Of a stretch of DNA of 64,000 nucleotides, positions 52,184-63,301 are shown in pieces. The stretch lies in contig JADGEJ010000014.1 in NCBI GenBank assembly GCA_016744435.1, forward strand, positions 17,851 to 81,850, in the 5' to 3' direction. Both the position numbers and the translations under genes were made by a program. Each line of letters starts with the position of its first letter. Within the stretch, counting starts at the first letter, position 1. Origin of the DNA: Lentibacter sp. (GTDB lineage Bacteria; Pseudomonadota; Alphaproteobacteria; Rhodobacterales; Rhodobacteraceae). A model generated the notes under the pieces. It saw only the letters and a list, made by a program, of their open reading frames with translations. It was not told the origin of the DNA and did no database searches.

Positions 52184-52205
52184 AACTCAAGAAATAGCTT
52201 GAGTT
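52184..52205 (+). promoter_or_regulatory. Hairpin between dnaA and dnaN
   Basis: AACTCAAG and CTTGAGTT form a perfect 8-bp stem with a six-base loop (AAATAG), 40 bases after the dnaA stop and 52 before the dnaN ATG. The bases that follow are not T-rich, so it may be an attenuator-like or RNA-stability element rather than a terminator. Confidence 0.5.
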
Positions 52206-52256
52206 GACAGGGGAATGGGGTAATTTGCTCATCCCGCAGCACAGAGGAACATCGGC

Positions 52257-53375
52257 ATGAAAATCAGCATTGAACGGGCAGCTTTGCTTAAGGCCGTTTC
52301 ACAGGCTCAGTCAGTTGTTGAGCGCCGCAACACGATCCCGATTTTGGCCAACGTGTTGATGGAAGCCGAGGGCAACAACCTGCGTTTTCGCGCGACAGAT
52401 CTTGATATCGAAGTTGTCGACCGCGCTGATGCGATGGTTGAACGCGCGGGTGCCACAACGGTGTCGGCGGTTATGCTGCACGAAATCGTGCGCAAGCTGC
52501 CCGATGGCGCGCTTGTCACCCTGTCAGACGACGGTGCTTCTGGCCGGCTGACGGTTGAAGCGGGTCGCTCGAACTTCTCGCTCGCGACCTTGCCGAAAGA
52601 AGACTTTCCGGTGATGGCGACGTCTGAGTATACCTCGAATTTCTCAGCTCCAGCCGCTATGCTGCGCCGCTTGTTTGATAAGTCAAAGTTTGCCATCTCT
52701 ACCGAAGAAACACGCTATTACCTCAATGGTGTTTACATGCATGTGTCTGAATCAGACGGCGGGAAAGTGCTGCGTTGCGTGGCCACTGATGGTCACCGCC
52801 TCGCGCGCATTGACGCTGACTTGCCCGAAGGCGCGTCAGATATGCCCGGCGTTATCGTGCCGCGCAAAACCGTCGGCGAATTGCGCAAACTTCTGGATGA
52901 TGATGAGGCTGAAATTGCTGTGTCGGTTTCCGAAACCAAGATTCGCTTTGCGACGCCTGACATTACGCTGACCTCAAAGGTGATCGACGGGACATTCCCC
53001 GACTACACTCGCGTCATTCCGCAGGGCAACACCCGCAAGCTGGAAGTCGATGCAGCCGAGTTTGCCAAAGCGGTTGATCGTGTGGCGACGGTTTCGTCAG
53101 AGCGCTCGCGCGCGGTGAAGTTGACGCTTGATGAAGACAAGCTGGTGCTGTCTGTTAACGCGCCTGACAGCGGTGCTGCGGAAGAAGAACTGGCTGTGGC
53201 TTATGGTGATGAGCGGCTCGAAATTGGCTTTAACGCCAAATACTTGCTCGAAATCGCCAGCCAAGTTGACCGCGAGAATGCTGTCTTTATGTTCAACTCG
53301 TCGGGCGATCCGACGCTGATGCGCGAAGGCAACGACACTTCGGCGGTCTACGTCGTCATGCCGATGCGTGTTTGA
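52257..53375 (+). CDS. dnaN: DNA polymerase III beta sliding clamp
   Basis: 372 residues, the three-domain clamp: KAVSQAQSVVERRNTIPILA and RFRATDLDIEVVDR in domain 1, GVYMHVSESDGGKVLRCVAT with DGHRLARI in domain 2, DYTRVIPQGNTRKLEVDAAE in domain 3 and the ending AVYVVMPMRV, all typical of DnaN. It holds polymerase on DNA. Between dnaA and recF, as in most bacteria. AGAGGAAC lies upstream of the ATG. Confidence 0.99.
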   Translation: MKISIERAALLKAVSQAQSVVERRNTIPILANVLMEAEGNNLRFRATDLDIEVVDRADAMVERAGATTVSAVMLHEIVRKLPDGALVTLSDDGASGRLTVEAGRSNFSLATLPKEDFPVMATSEYTSNFSAPAAMLRRLFDKSKFAISTEETRYYLNGVYMHVSESDGGKVLRCVATDGHRLARIDADLPEGASDMPGVIVPRKTVGELRKLLDDDEAEIAVSVSETKIRFATPDITLTSKVIDGTFPDYTRVIPQGNTRKLEVDAAEFAKAVDRVATVSSERSRAVKLTLDEDKLVLSVNAPDSGAAEEELAVAYGDERLEIGFNAKYLLEIASQVDRENAVFMFNSSGDPTLMREGNDTSAVYVVMPMRV

Positions 53376-53402
53376 GGGCTTTCGCCGTAGGGGGTGAGCG
53401 AC

Positions 53403-54512
53403 ATGTCTGAGCTTGCCCTGACGACTCTGACGCTGTCTCACTTTCGCTCACACCACACCGCGCAAATCGAAGTTGATGCGCGGCCAGTGGCCATTTATGG
53501 CCCCAACGGCGCGGGCAAAACCAACATTTTGGAAGCTGTTTCGCTGTTCTCTCCGGGGCGCGGATTGCGCCGCGCTGCTGCGCGCGACATGGCGCGCAGG
53601 CCAGAGGCGATTGGTTGGAAGCTGACAGGGATATTAAGCAGCCATGGGCGCTTGCACGAAGTCGAGACGCAGTCAGCTGAGGGGGCTGCGCGCTCGGTGA
53701 AGATTGACGGTAAGCCAGCGCCGCAAGTCGCGTTGGCACGGCTCGCGCGCATGGTCTGGCTGGTGCCGTCGATGGACAGGCTGTGGATCGAAGGGGCTGA
53801 CGGGAGAAGGCGCTTTTTAGACAGGACGACGCTTAGTTTTTTCCCTGAGCATTCTGATCTGTCGCTCGACTATGAGAAGGCAATGCGCGAACGCAACAGG
53901 CTTCTCAAGGCCGAGGTGCGCGATCCGCATTGGTATGCAGCGCTTGAGACGCAAATGGCCAAGAGCGGAGCGGCTATTCATGCGAACCGAGAGGCTGCCC
54001 TAGAGCGCCTCCAGCAGGCTCAAGACTCGGCGGAGACAGCCTTTCCAACGGCAGCGCTTGAGCTTTTGCAAAGCGAAGGTGAGATGCCACAGTCAGAAGC
54101 AGACCTTGCCGACGCCCTAGCAGAAAGCCGATTTCGCGACATGGCAGCTGGGCGGACGCTTGTTGGCCCTCACCGCACCGATATGTACGGTGTATTTACC
54201 GCAAAGGCCGTTCCTGCGAAGGATTGCTCAACGGGCGAGCAGAAGGCCCTGCTGATCTCGCTTATTCTGGCCAATGCGCGTGCACTCAAGGAAGAGCTCG
54301 GCGAGCCACCGATTGTCTTGCTCGACGAGGTCGCGGCACATCTTGACGGTGAGCGCCGTGCAGCACTTTACAACGAGATATGTGCATTAGGTGCTCAGGC
54401 TTGGATGACGGGCACCGGCCCTGAACTTTTTGAAGAGCTTGGACAGCGTGCGCAGCGGCTTTTTGTTAGTGAGCGAGAGGGCTGCTCCGATGTCGTGGGC
54501 AGTGGCAGTTAA
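53403..54512 (+). CDS. recF: DNA repair/replication protein RecF
   Basis: 369 residues from ATG at 53403, with AGGGGG eight bases upstream; a GTG at 53394 is too close to that site. ABC-type ATPase: Walker A AIYGPNGAGKTNILEAVSLF, RRFLDRTTLSFFPEHSDLS, the signature-containing segment DCSTGEQKALLISLILANAR and Walker B IVLLDEVAAHLD. RecF loads RecA at gaps with RecO and RecR. It lies 27 bases after dnaN. Its last 126 bases overlap an opposite-strand frame with membrane segments. Confidence 0.96.
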   Translation: MSELALTTLTLSHFRSHHTAQIEVDARPVAIYGPNGAGKTNILEAVSLFSPGRGLRRAAARDMARRPEAIGWKLTGILSSHGRLHEVETQSAEGAARSVKIDGKPAPQVALARLARMVWLVPSMDRLWIEGADGRRRFLDRTTLSFFPEHSDLSLDYEKAMRERNRLLKAEVRDPHWYAALETQMAKSGAAIHANREAALERLQQAQDSAETAFPTAALELLQSEGEMPQSEADLADALAESRFRDMAAGRTLVGPHRTDMYGVFTAKAVPAKDCSTGEQKALLISLILANARALKEELGEPPIVLLDEVAAHLDGERRAALYNEICALGAQAWMTGTGPELFEELGQRAQRLFVSEREGCSDVVGSGS

Positions 54513-54791
54513 AAGCTTCGTGCTTGCGAAGCTGTTCAGGCCGTGGCGCCACCAAAGATAGAGGCCCTCGGCCACGGCAATAATAAGACTAAGAACAAGG
54601 CTTGGTAGAAGCATCGCGAACACGTAATCGTAGTGTCCGCGCCCCATCATGTAGCCAAAAACCATCACGTTCATTCCGCAAAGAGTTATGGCTTCCATCG
54701 GCGTCCAGAACCGTCGCTCCCAGACATGTGTGATCGGCGAATTGCTCGTTAGATGGGGTGCTGTCTCAGCTGCACTGGGCGTTTTATTCAT
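54387..54791 (-). CDS. Possible membrane protein antisense to the recF end
   Basis: 134 residues. The part outside recF (residues 1-93) has two hydrophobic segments (TPMEAITLCGMNVMVFGYMM and YVFAMLLPSLVLSLIIAVAE) and looks like a genuine protein; the last 41 residues run antisense through recF and are basic (LRTLSKLFKKFRAGARH). No good ribosome site is seen before the ATG at 54791. A real gene may exist with a long convergent overlap, or the reading may be fortuitous. Family unknown. Confidence 0.5.
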   Translation of the reverse strand: MNKTPSAAETAPHLTSNSPITHVWERRFWTPMEAITLCGMNVMVFGYMMGRGHYDYVFAMLLPSLVLSLIIAVAEGLYLWWRHGLNSFASTKLLTATAHDIGAALSLTNKKPLRTLSKLFKKFRAGARHPSLST

Positions 54792-54939
54792 CAGATTTTA
54801 CCGCGGTTGTTGCGGATTTGAGAATGACATAGCAACGCATAAAAAACTGCGGTTGAACCGCGGCGATTTCGTGCCGTTTATTGCGAATTTTCGCGACTTC
54901 TTAACGACAGCGGAAAGCTGTGAAATAGGGCAGTTTGAC

Positions 54940-54968
54940 GTGACAACCACCCCTATTAACCGTATAAA
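54940..54968 (+). promoter_or_regulatory. gyrB: Sigma-70 type promoter of gyrB
   Basis: -35 GTGACA (54940-54945), 17-base spacer, -10 TATAAA (54963-54968). The start codon of gyrB is 28 bases after the -10, with AAGGAAG at 54983-54989 as ribosome site. Confidence 0.7.
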
Positions 54969-54996
54969 GTGGCAAATCCGAAAAGGAAGCCGGTGA

Positions 54997-57414
<2,418 letters not shown>

Positions 57415-57419
57415 AGAGC

Positions 57420-57767
57420 TTAGCCCTTTACGGCGCGAATGAGTTTGCGCTCAAGAACGCGGAGCACTGGCTTAAGCTCGTGCCCGCGTTTGAGGATCTT
57501 TCCGTCCATCCCGACGACAGAGTACATGCCCTGTCGCCCCCTCAATTTGGGGTGTTTTTCGATCCGGTAAAGCGGGTTTTCGGCAGTGCGCCGGAAGATG
57601 GAAAATACCGCATAATCCTTGAGGCAAGAGATGCCATAATCGCGCCATTCCCCTGCGGCGACCATGCGTCCATAGAGCGACAGGATGACCGCCAGTTCAG
57701 TGCGGTGAAAGGCGGTTTGGCCTGCTGCGTGTGGGCCAGATGAGGGTGGAAGCGAAACCATGTTCAT
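57420..57767 (-). CDS. DUF2794 family protein
   Basis: 115 residues of unknown function. The DUF2794 pattern is complete: TAFHRTELAVILSLYGRMVA, AGEWRDYGISCLKDYAVFSI, FRRTAENPLYRIEKHPKLRG, QGMYSVVGMDGKILKRGHEL. No signal peptide or membrane span. It is conserved in alphaproteobacteria. Start at ATG 57767, or two codons later at 57761. A CtrA-type site lies about 165 bases upstream. Confidence 0.9.
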   Translation of the reverse strand: MNMVSLPPSSGPHAAGQTAFHRTELAVILSLYGRMVAAGEWRDYGISCLKDYAVFSIFRRTAENPLYRIEKHPKLRGRQGMYSVVGMDGKILKRGHELKPVLRVLERKLIRAVKG

Positions 57768-57929
57768 AGGCCCAGAGTGGCCGCGATTGGCAGTCGAATC
57801 AAGCCCTGTGACATAGTGGCTAACGCCACAAAGCAGCCGTGCCTACGGTATGCAGCTATCTGTGCAGCTATGTGTGCATAACGTGTGCATACGATTTGGC
57901 CAAAAGGCGGGGGTTAACGCAGCGCGCGG

Positions 57930-57944
57930 TTAACAGGCGGTTAA
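57930..57944. promoter_or_regulatory. CtrA-type binding site (TTAA-N7-TTAA)
   Basis: TTAACAGGCGGTTAA fits the CtrA consensus exactly; a third TTAA in GTTAAC is at 57914-57917. It lies between the DUF2794 gene, whose start it faces at about 165 bases, and the end of a YqfO-like gene. Confidence 0.6.
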
Positions 57945-57958
57945 CGAAACTGCGCGCG

Positions 57959-58417
57959 CTATGAAATCCGGTCGGGCAGGCCGCGACCGTTGTTCCACCA
58001 GCGGTTTGGGTTGTCGCTGTGCGGGTTGTAGGCCGAGCGGCTCGAGTAGTCTTCGCGCACAAAGATGCAGGGCTCTTCATAGTGATGCACTTCAAGGATC
58101 GCGTCCATCACGCGGGCGAGCGCCGCTGTGTCGCGTTCGATGGAGATTTTTAGCTCAACCATCGGGTAGGTTTCTGTCTGGCCCGCGACGAAGCCTTCAA
58201 CATGGGCAGTCGTCGTCGAGCCCTCTTCGGGCTGCGCCGTTTCAGCGCCAACAGCCGAGTAGCTGGCGTTGCGCTGATAGCGGCCATAGCTGAGCGGATT
58301 GACCTTCATTACGGCATCAAGAATACGATCAATGTCAGCGGGGACTGTCTGAATTTCGAGAGTGAAGACAGGCACGAGCGTGCCGGACTTGGCAGTGTAT
58401 TGGCTGAGGTTGCTCAT
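57959..58417 (-). CDS. YqfO/NIF3-C-like protein (paralogue 2)
   Basis: 152 residues with a CutA/YqfO-type ferredoxin-like fold as found in the middle of NIF3 proteins: IDRILDAVMKVNPLSYGRYQ, then a conserved ETAQPEEGST loop, MVELKISIERDTAALARVMD and HHYEEPCIFVREDYS. The tail ends in DNPNRWWNNGRGLPDRIS. It is clearly homologous to the next gene upstream (58414-58851), matching YGRY/YGDY, HYEEP/HPYEEP and NRWWN/HRFWN. Overlaps it by ATGA; small stand-alone YqfO domains have no assigned enzymatic role. Confidence 0.85.
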   Translation of the reverse strand: MSNLSQYTAKSGTLVPVFTLEIQTVPADIDRILDAVMKVNPLSYGRYQRNASYSAVGAETAQPEEGSTTTAHVEGFVAGQTETYPMVELKISIERDTAALARVMDAILEVHHYEEPCIFVREDYSSRSAYNPHSDNPNRWWNNGRGLPDRIS

Positions 58418-58851
58418 GGGCGATGCTCCTGTGGGACCCAGTCAGGCGTGTCGCGATTCCAGAACCTATGTGGGCTGTCCTCGCCTTGGCCGCGGATGTG
58501 CAACGTACGGGTTGTTGGTGAAATATACACGACTGGCTCTTCGTAGGGGTGGGAGAAATAGACGGCCTCAACGAGTTTTGACAAAGCGTCACCCGTGAGT
58601 GCGGTGAAGAAACCGAGCTTTGAGCAAGGCACTGTAACGGCACCGTCGGTAGCGGCATTGCGGCCTGTGCCAAGCGGGCGAAACTGTTGACTGCCAGCAG
58701 CTGTACGAAAGGCGACTTCTTCGTAGTCGCCGTATTTCAGCGGGTCGTGTTCAAGAACGGCAGCAAGCACGGTTTGCGCGGCTTCTTCTGGCACTTCGAT
58801 AGACACGAGGTGGCCCTCTTGCGTGGTGAAGCGATGCGAGGAAAGTGTCAT
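58414..58851 (-). CDS. YqfO/NIF3-C-like protein (paralogue 1)
   Basis: 145 residues. The YqfO-type features are YGDYEEVAFRTAAGSQQFRP, GAVTVPCSKLGFFTALTGDA and HPYEEPVVYIS, close to the inserted domain of NIF3/YqfO proteins but without the NIF3 metal-binding halves. The ending HRFWNRDTPDWVPQEHRP parallels paralogue 2. Overlaps the HTH regulator gene (ATGA) and paralogue 2 (ATGA), giving one three-gene operon. Confidence 0.85.
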   Translation of the reverse strand: MTLSSHRFTTQEGHLVSIEVPEEAAQTVLAAVLEHDPLKYGDYEEVAFRTAAGSQQFRPLGTGRNAATDGAVTVPCSKLGFFTALTGDALSKLVEAVYFSHPYEEPVVYISPTTRTLHIRGQGEDSPHRFWNRDTPDWVPQEHRP

Positions 58852-59522
58852 TGGAACTGCTCCGAAGTGAGGCCGAGAAGCGCGCCAAACGCGCGGCGGC
58901 CTTGTGGGGTGATGTCAAGGTAGCGGGCATCATGGCGAGGGCGCTTGAGCCAGCCTTCCGCTAGTGCGTTTTTGAGCAGTGATGTGCCCATAGGCCCTGC
59001 GATGTGGTATTTGCGCTCGGACCAGTCAAGGCAACACTTAGCGAAAGGTTTCTTTGGAGCGCGGTCTGGTAAGGTGACGCCGAGCTTGGCCCAAATGGGC
59101 GAGGGCTTCGGCGCGAAGTGGCCGTTCTCTTCGACGATCAGGCCCTTGTGGGTGAGCGCATGTGTGATCTCGATAGCAAGGCGGCCTGCGAGGTGATTGT
59201 AGCAGGACCGCGCGCGCCTGAGCTCGGGCGGGGTGCGGGCTGGCAGCGGGTTGGCCGAGAGTGTCGAGAGCATTTCAAGCGCTGTCGCGACCTCCTCGGA
59301 GGCGATCCGGTGATAGGCGTGGCGGCCAGACCGGATGCGCGTGATGAGGCCGGCATATTCGAGGCGGTCAAGATGCGCTGTCGCAGTCTGCGGGGTAATT
59401 CCGGCGTGGCTGGCCAGCTCTTTGTTGGTGAAGGCGCGGCCATCCATCAACGCGTTGAGCATGCGCGCGCGGGAGGGGTGTGCGAGGGCATCCCCGAGAA
59501 TGTCTAAGCGGTCGGTTTCCAT
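58848..59522 (-). CDS. ArsR/HTH-type transcriptional regulator
   Basis: 224 residues. The N-terminal winged helix is of ArsR type: LGDALAHPSRARMLNALMDG, ELASHAGITPQTATAHLDRL and YAGLITRIRSGRHAYHRIAS. A second half (about 105-224) with CYNHLAGRLAIEITHAL and CCLDWSERKYHIAGPMG, then a C-terminal segment LKRPRHDARYLDITPQGRRA, is a known ArsR-like two-part layout; the paired cysteines could bind metal, which is inference. It overlaps paralogue 1 by ATGA, so it likely controls the YqfO-like genes. Confidence 0.88.
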   Translation of the reverse strand: METDRLDILGDALAHPSRARMLNALMDGRAFTNKELASHAGITPQTATAHLDRLEYAGLITRIRSGRHAYHRIASEEVATALEMLSTLSANPLPARTPPELRRARSCYNHLAGRLAIEITHALTHKGLIVEENGHFAPKPSPIWAKLGVTLPDRAPKKPFAKCCLDWSERKYHIAGPMGTSLLKNALAEGWLKRPRHDARYLDITPQGRRAFGALLGLTSEQFQ

Positions 59523-59616
59523 GGTGGGAATGGTAGGGTGGTGGCGCGCTGATGCAAAGAAGTATCGTTTCGGTGCGTGGCGAAGAGGTTTCGAATTGCT
59601 GACGCAATCCGACAGG

Positions 59617-59634
59617 TTGGGGGCTAGCCCCCAA
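59617..59634. terminator. tgt: GC-rich palindrome after tgt
   Basis: TTGGGGGCTAGCCCCCAA is a perfect 18-bp palindrome, 43 bases after the tgt stop on the minus strand, followed by ACCCCC and AGGATATTTCTAGA. GC-rich stem elements of this kind are common downstream of genes in Rhodobacteraceae. No strong T tract. Confidence 0.5.
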
Positions 59635-59676
59635 ACCCCCAGGATATTTCTAGAAAGAAAAAGCTGGAGATTTGGC

Positions 59677-60822
<1,146 letters not shown>

Positions 60823-60940
60823 CTAAACGCGCGGCTTTGCCAAGGGGTTTGCCACTGGCGAGGATACTTCACACAAGTTTCATTTGATCGCGGCAGCCTG
60901 TCGTGGCGTAATGCGGGCAATGAATTTCAAGGAGAAGACC

Positions 60941-61378
60941 ATGATCAGACTTATCGTAGCTGCGGCTTTTGGCGCGTTGCTTGCCGGGGCGGCTTTTGCC
61001 CATGAAGATGTGAAAAACCCTGCCGTCAAGGCGCGCATGGAGCTTATGGGCAAAGTGAAAGACGCGACAGGCCTATTGGGCGGCATGGCCAAGGGCGAGA
61101 TGGCGTTTGACGAGGCGAAAGCCACAGCTGCACGCGCCGCTCTGATCGAACACGCAGCGGCGATTCCGGCTGCGTTTATGAGCAACGAGACTGACCCGAA
61201 GTCGACAGCGAAGGCCGATATCTGGCTTAACTGGGCTGACTTTGAGAGCAAAGCAAAGGCCATGGGCACGGCAGCCGAAGCGCTTGATACCAGTGCGCAA
61301 GAGTGGCTTGGCGCAGGCATGGGTGGCCTCGGCGGAAGCTGCGCCGGCTGTCACAAGGCCTACCGCGTTAAGAAATGA
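60941..61378 (+). CDS. Cytochrome c' family protein
   Basis: 145 residues from ATG at 60941, after AAGGAGAAG. Signal peptide MIRLIVAAAFGALLAGAAFA, then a four-helix cytochrome c' (KNPAVKARMELMGKVKDATG, AAIPAAFMSNETDPKSTAKA, IWLNWADFESKAKAMGTAAE) and the C-terminal heme site CAGCHKAYR. Periplasmic, high-spin heme c protein; such proteins bind NO. An upstream in-frame ATG at 60884 lacks the ribosome site. No partner gene adjacent. Confidence 0.94.
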   Translation: MIRLIVAAAFGALLAGAAFAHEDVKNPAVKARMELMGKVKDATGLLGGMAKGEMAFDEAKATAARAALIEHAAAIPAAFMSNETDPKSTAKADIWLNWADFESKAKAMGTAAEALDTSAQEWLGAGMGGLGGSCAGCHKAYRVKK

Positions 61379-61668
61379 TACCAGCAACGCCGTTCTTCTT
61401 TTGCTAAGGGCGGCGTTGCAGTGAAGGGGCAGAGTCGAGGCCAGACTGGACAATGCCGCACTTTGTGTGCACCTCTGCTTTCGCAAAGGGGCTCGTATCA
61501 GGTTAACGGTCGTTTATTTGATACAGTTTAGGCAAAAGCAGTTATTCATGCAACGGGCAGCGAATTCGCAGTTAGAGCCCTCTTTGACCGATGCTGCGTG
61601 ATGCAGGGATGTCCGCTATCGCGAACGAGCCAAAAAACTCCAACAACCATTTGGGTTTTGAACGTGCT
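61379..61668. other. Intergenic region with a hairpin
   Basis: 290 bases without a gene. GCAACGCCG (61384-61392) pairs perfectly with CGGCGTTGC (61411-61419) around an 18-base loop, shortly after the cytochrome c' stop, but no T tract follows. Downstream are sequences such as GATGCAGGGATGTCCGC, faintly like those at 63090-63130. Confidence 0.5.
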
Positions 61669-62910
61669 TCAATTGTGCGGTGCCGCTCCCACGCATCGAA
61701 AGCCCAAACATCGCCCCTTCGCATCCGGTATTCGCCCCCGCCTGTAAGATGATCTGGAAAGGTTCGTTGGACTTACCCAACTCCCGCCGCGCTCGCTCCG
61801 TATTCCTGTGCATGAAGGCGCACCGCTGTTGGCGTATGCCGATGGATCGAACCAATCAGCGCACCACTGCCAGACATTTCCTGCCATCTGAAGCCCGCCA
61901 AATGGTGACACACCCGCCTTGGCATTCACGGGTGCAAGGGGAAGATCAGCTACATCTTTGTACGTGGCGTGCCGCTTATGCCTACCGGCGTTGATGGAGT
62001 CGCTTTCTGGATCGCCATCTCCCCATGGCCATCGTTTTGATGTCGATCCACGCGCCGCGTATTCCCATTGCGCCTCTGAAGGCAGACAAGTGCTGTTTTC
62101 AGTGCGCCAGTCATGGCCGTTCGCCCAAAGAGAGTACGCAACCGCGCCATGCCACGTGATCAAAATCATCGGCCATTCCTCAGTACCGGATTTTGGCGAC
62201 CAACCCGCGCTGCTGCTTTCGATCAACTGGTGATCGAAGCGCCGTTGATCTGGCCGGATCAGAAACCACTGGCACAAAACATCATCGTCAATCTCGCCAA
62301 TGCTGTTCAAAAATCGGCAGTAAGCTGTCGTTGAAACGGTTTCTCGGTCTATGAGAAATGGCTGAATATCAACAGCATGGAGTGGTTTTTCATCCGGCTG
62401 GGCATCTGGACACTTGCTGCCAATCTCTACGTTACCACCTTCAAGCAGCATGCAGACCATGCCGTCGGTCATCCGCCTAAACTGCTCGACGCCCAGTTCT
62501 GATTTTCCAAGTGAGCGATAAAGCTCAGATGGCTGAGATTGTAACACACCACCAAGCTGCGAGAATGCCGCCTTTTCGTTCGAATGGTACGCACCTTTTT
62601 CAAAGTCCGTTTGCTCAGCGTGACCGCTGCCCCATCGCAGGTGAACCAACTCCGCCATATCTCGGAAGGTTAGATCAGCGCGCGTGAAAACCTCTTTGTA
62701 TGCCGGATCGCCAACTTCTGTTGCATCGGGAAGCGAAACGTCAAATGCTTCTTCAATGGCCATCATCCATTCGATGAGGTCTAGGCTATCAATGCCCAAA
62801 TCTTGAACAGGTCGAGTGTTGAGGGAAATCTTGGCTGGTCTGATACCGAATTGCTCACCGCTCAATGCAAGAACGTTTGCCTCAATTTCTTCTAATGACT
62901 GTCGCGCCAT
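61669..62910 (-). CDS. Acyl carrier domain fused to a SUMF1/FGE-fold domain
   Basis: 413 residues. Residues 1-90 form an acyl carrier protein with the phosphopantetheine site LGIDSLDLIEW (Ser42) and a Glu-rich helix 2. After a linker, residues about 150-413 have the SUMF1/FGE-sulfatase fold: GMVCMLLEGGNVEIGS, EKPLHAVDIQPFLIDRETVS, LPSEAQWEYAARGSTSKRWP, AGNVWQWCADWF, RSERGGSWVSPTNLSRSSYR and the ending CLGFRCVG. In human FGE two cysteines follow GGSY; here Val/Ser/Leu/Ser occupy that stretch, so sulfatase-activating activity is unlikely. The fold is also used by other oxygenases such as EgtB. A carrier-bound substrate is implied but unknown. Confidence 0.9.
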   Translation of the reverse strand: MARQSLEEIEANVLALSGEQFGIRPAKISLNTRPVQDLGIDSLDLIEWMMAIEEAFDVSLPDATEVGDPAYKEVFTRADLTFRDMAELVHLRWGSGHAEQTDFEKGAYHSNEKAAFSQLGGVLQSQPSELYRSLGKSELGVEQFRRMTDGMVCMLLEGGNVEIGSKCPDAQPDEKPLHAVDIQPFLIDRETVSTTAYCRFLNSIGEIDDDVLCQWFLIRPDQRRFDHQLIESSSAGWSPKSGTEEWPMILITWHGAVAYSLWANGHDWRTENSTCLPSEAQWEYAARGSTSKRWPWGDGDPESDSINAGRHKRHATYKDVADLPLAPVNAKAGVSPFGGLQMAGNVWQWCADWFDPSAYANSGAPSCTGIRSERGGSWVSPTNLSRSSYRRGRIPDAKGRCLGFRCVGAAPHN

Positions 62911-63301
62911 GTTTGCCTGCCCCGGACACTGTAAATCACTGGATATTTTAAGTTATCACGTTCTTATCGGTCTTTGGAATGGAGAGTTAAACGATGGAGG
63001 CGCTTTCCGTCCCATAATAACGGACGTTGGTTATCGTTCTATGAAAAAGGACCGTTTGCTGAACGGTTCGCCAAACTGGACATTAGCGCACTCGCAGTGA
63101 TGGTCTGCAATGTCCGCAGTCTGTGAGTTCGAATGCGATGCAGCGGACGGCAGATGTACGGAGTTTTTACGGCTGCCGAATATTAACATAATTTAGCTCA
63201 TGCAATGTAGATCTAGCCGGAAACTGCCACGGGCCTAGTTGTAGCCAACGGCAATTAGGTCCGCATAGTAAACCATCAGGTCATATATTCCGCGCCTCGG
63301 C
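62911..63301. other. Intergenic region upstream of the ACP-SUMF1 gene
   Basis: 391 AT-richer bases with no convincing gene on either strand. Around 63090-63160 is a sequence (GCAATGTCCGCAGTCTGTGA) resembling other intergenic bases of the window, possibly decayed repeat. The region must hold the promoter of the ACP-SUMF1 gene. Confidence 0.5.

Noticed and set aside
54841..54861. GCGGTT-G-AACCGC followed by T6 on the minus strand, terminator-like
   Set aside because: The usable stem is only four to five pairs and it would terminate into the start of the neighbouring frame; it more likely is a chance dyad in the gyrB leader.
50313..54996. Replication origin next to dnaA or gyrB
   Set aside because: No cluster of DnaA boxes or AT-rich unwinding element was seen; one TTATCCACG lies in gyrB coding (near 57140). 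The dnaA gene in Rhodobacteraceae need not mark oriC.
61669..62910. Sulfatase-activating FGE
   Set aside because: The two catalytic cysteines after the GGS motif are absent and no sulfatase gene is nearby.
62816..63100. 94-codon plus-strand frame upstream of the ACP-SUMF1 gene
   Set aside because: A third of it is antisense to the ACP domain and the rest has no recognisable feature.
63121..63150. GTTCGAAT-like T-loop sequence suggesting a tRNA
   Set aside because: No acceptor stem, D-arm or anticodon arm can be folded around it.
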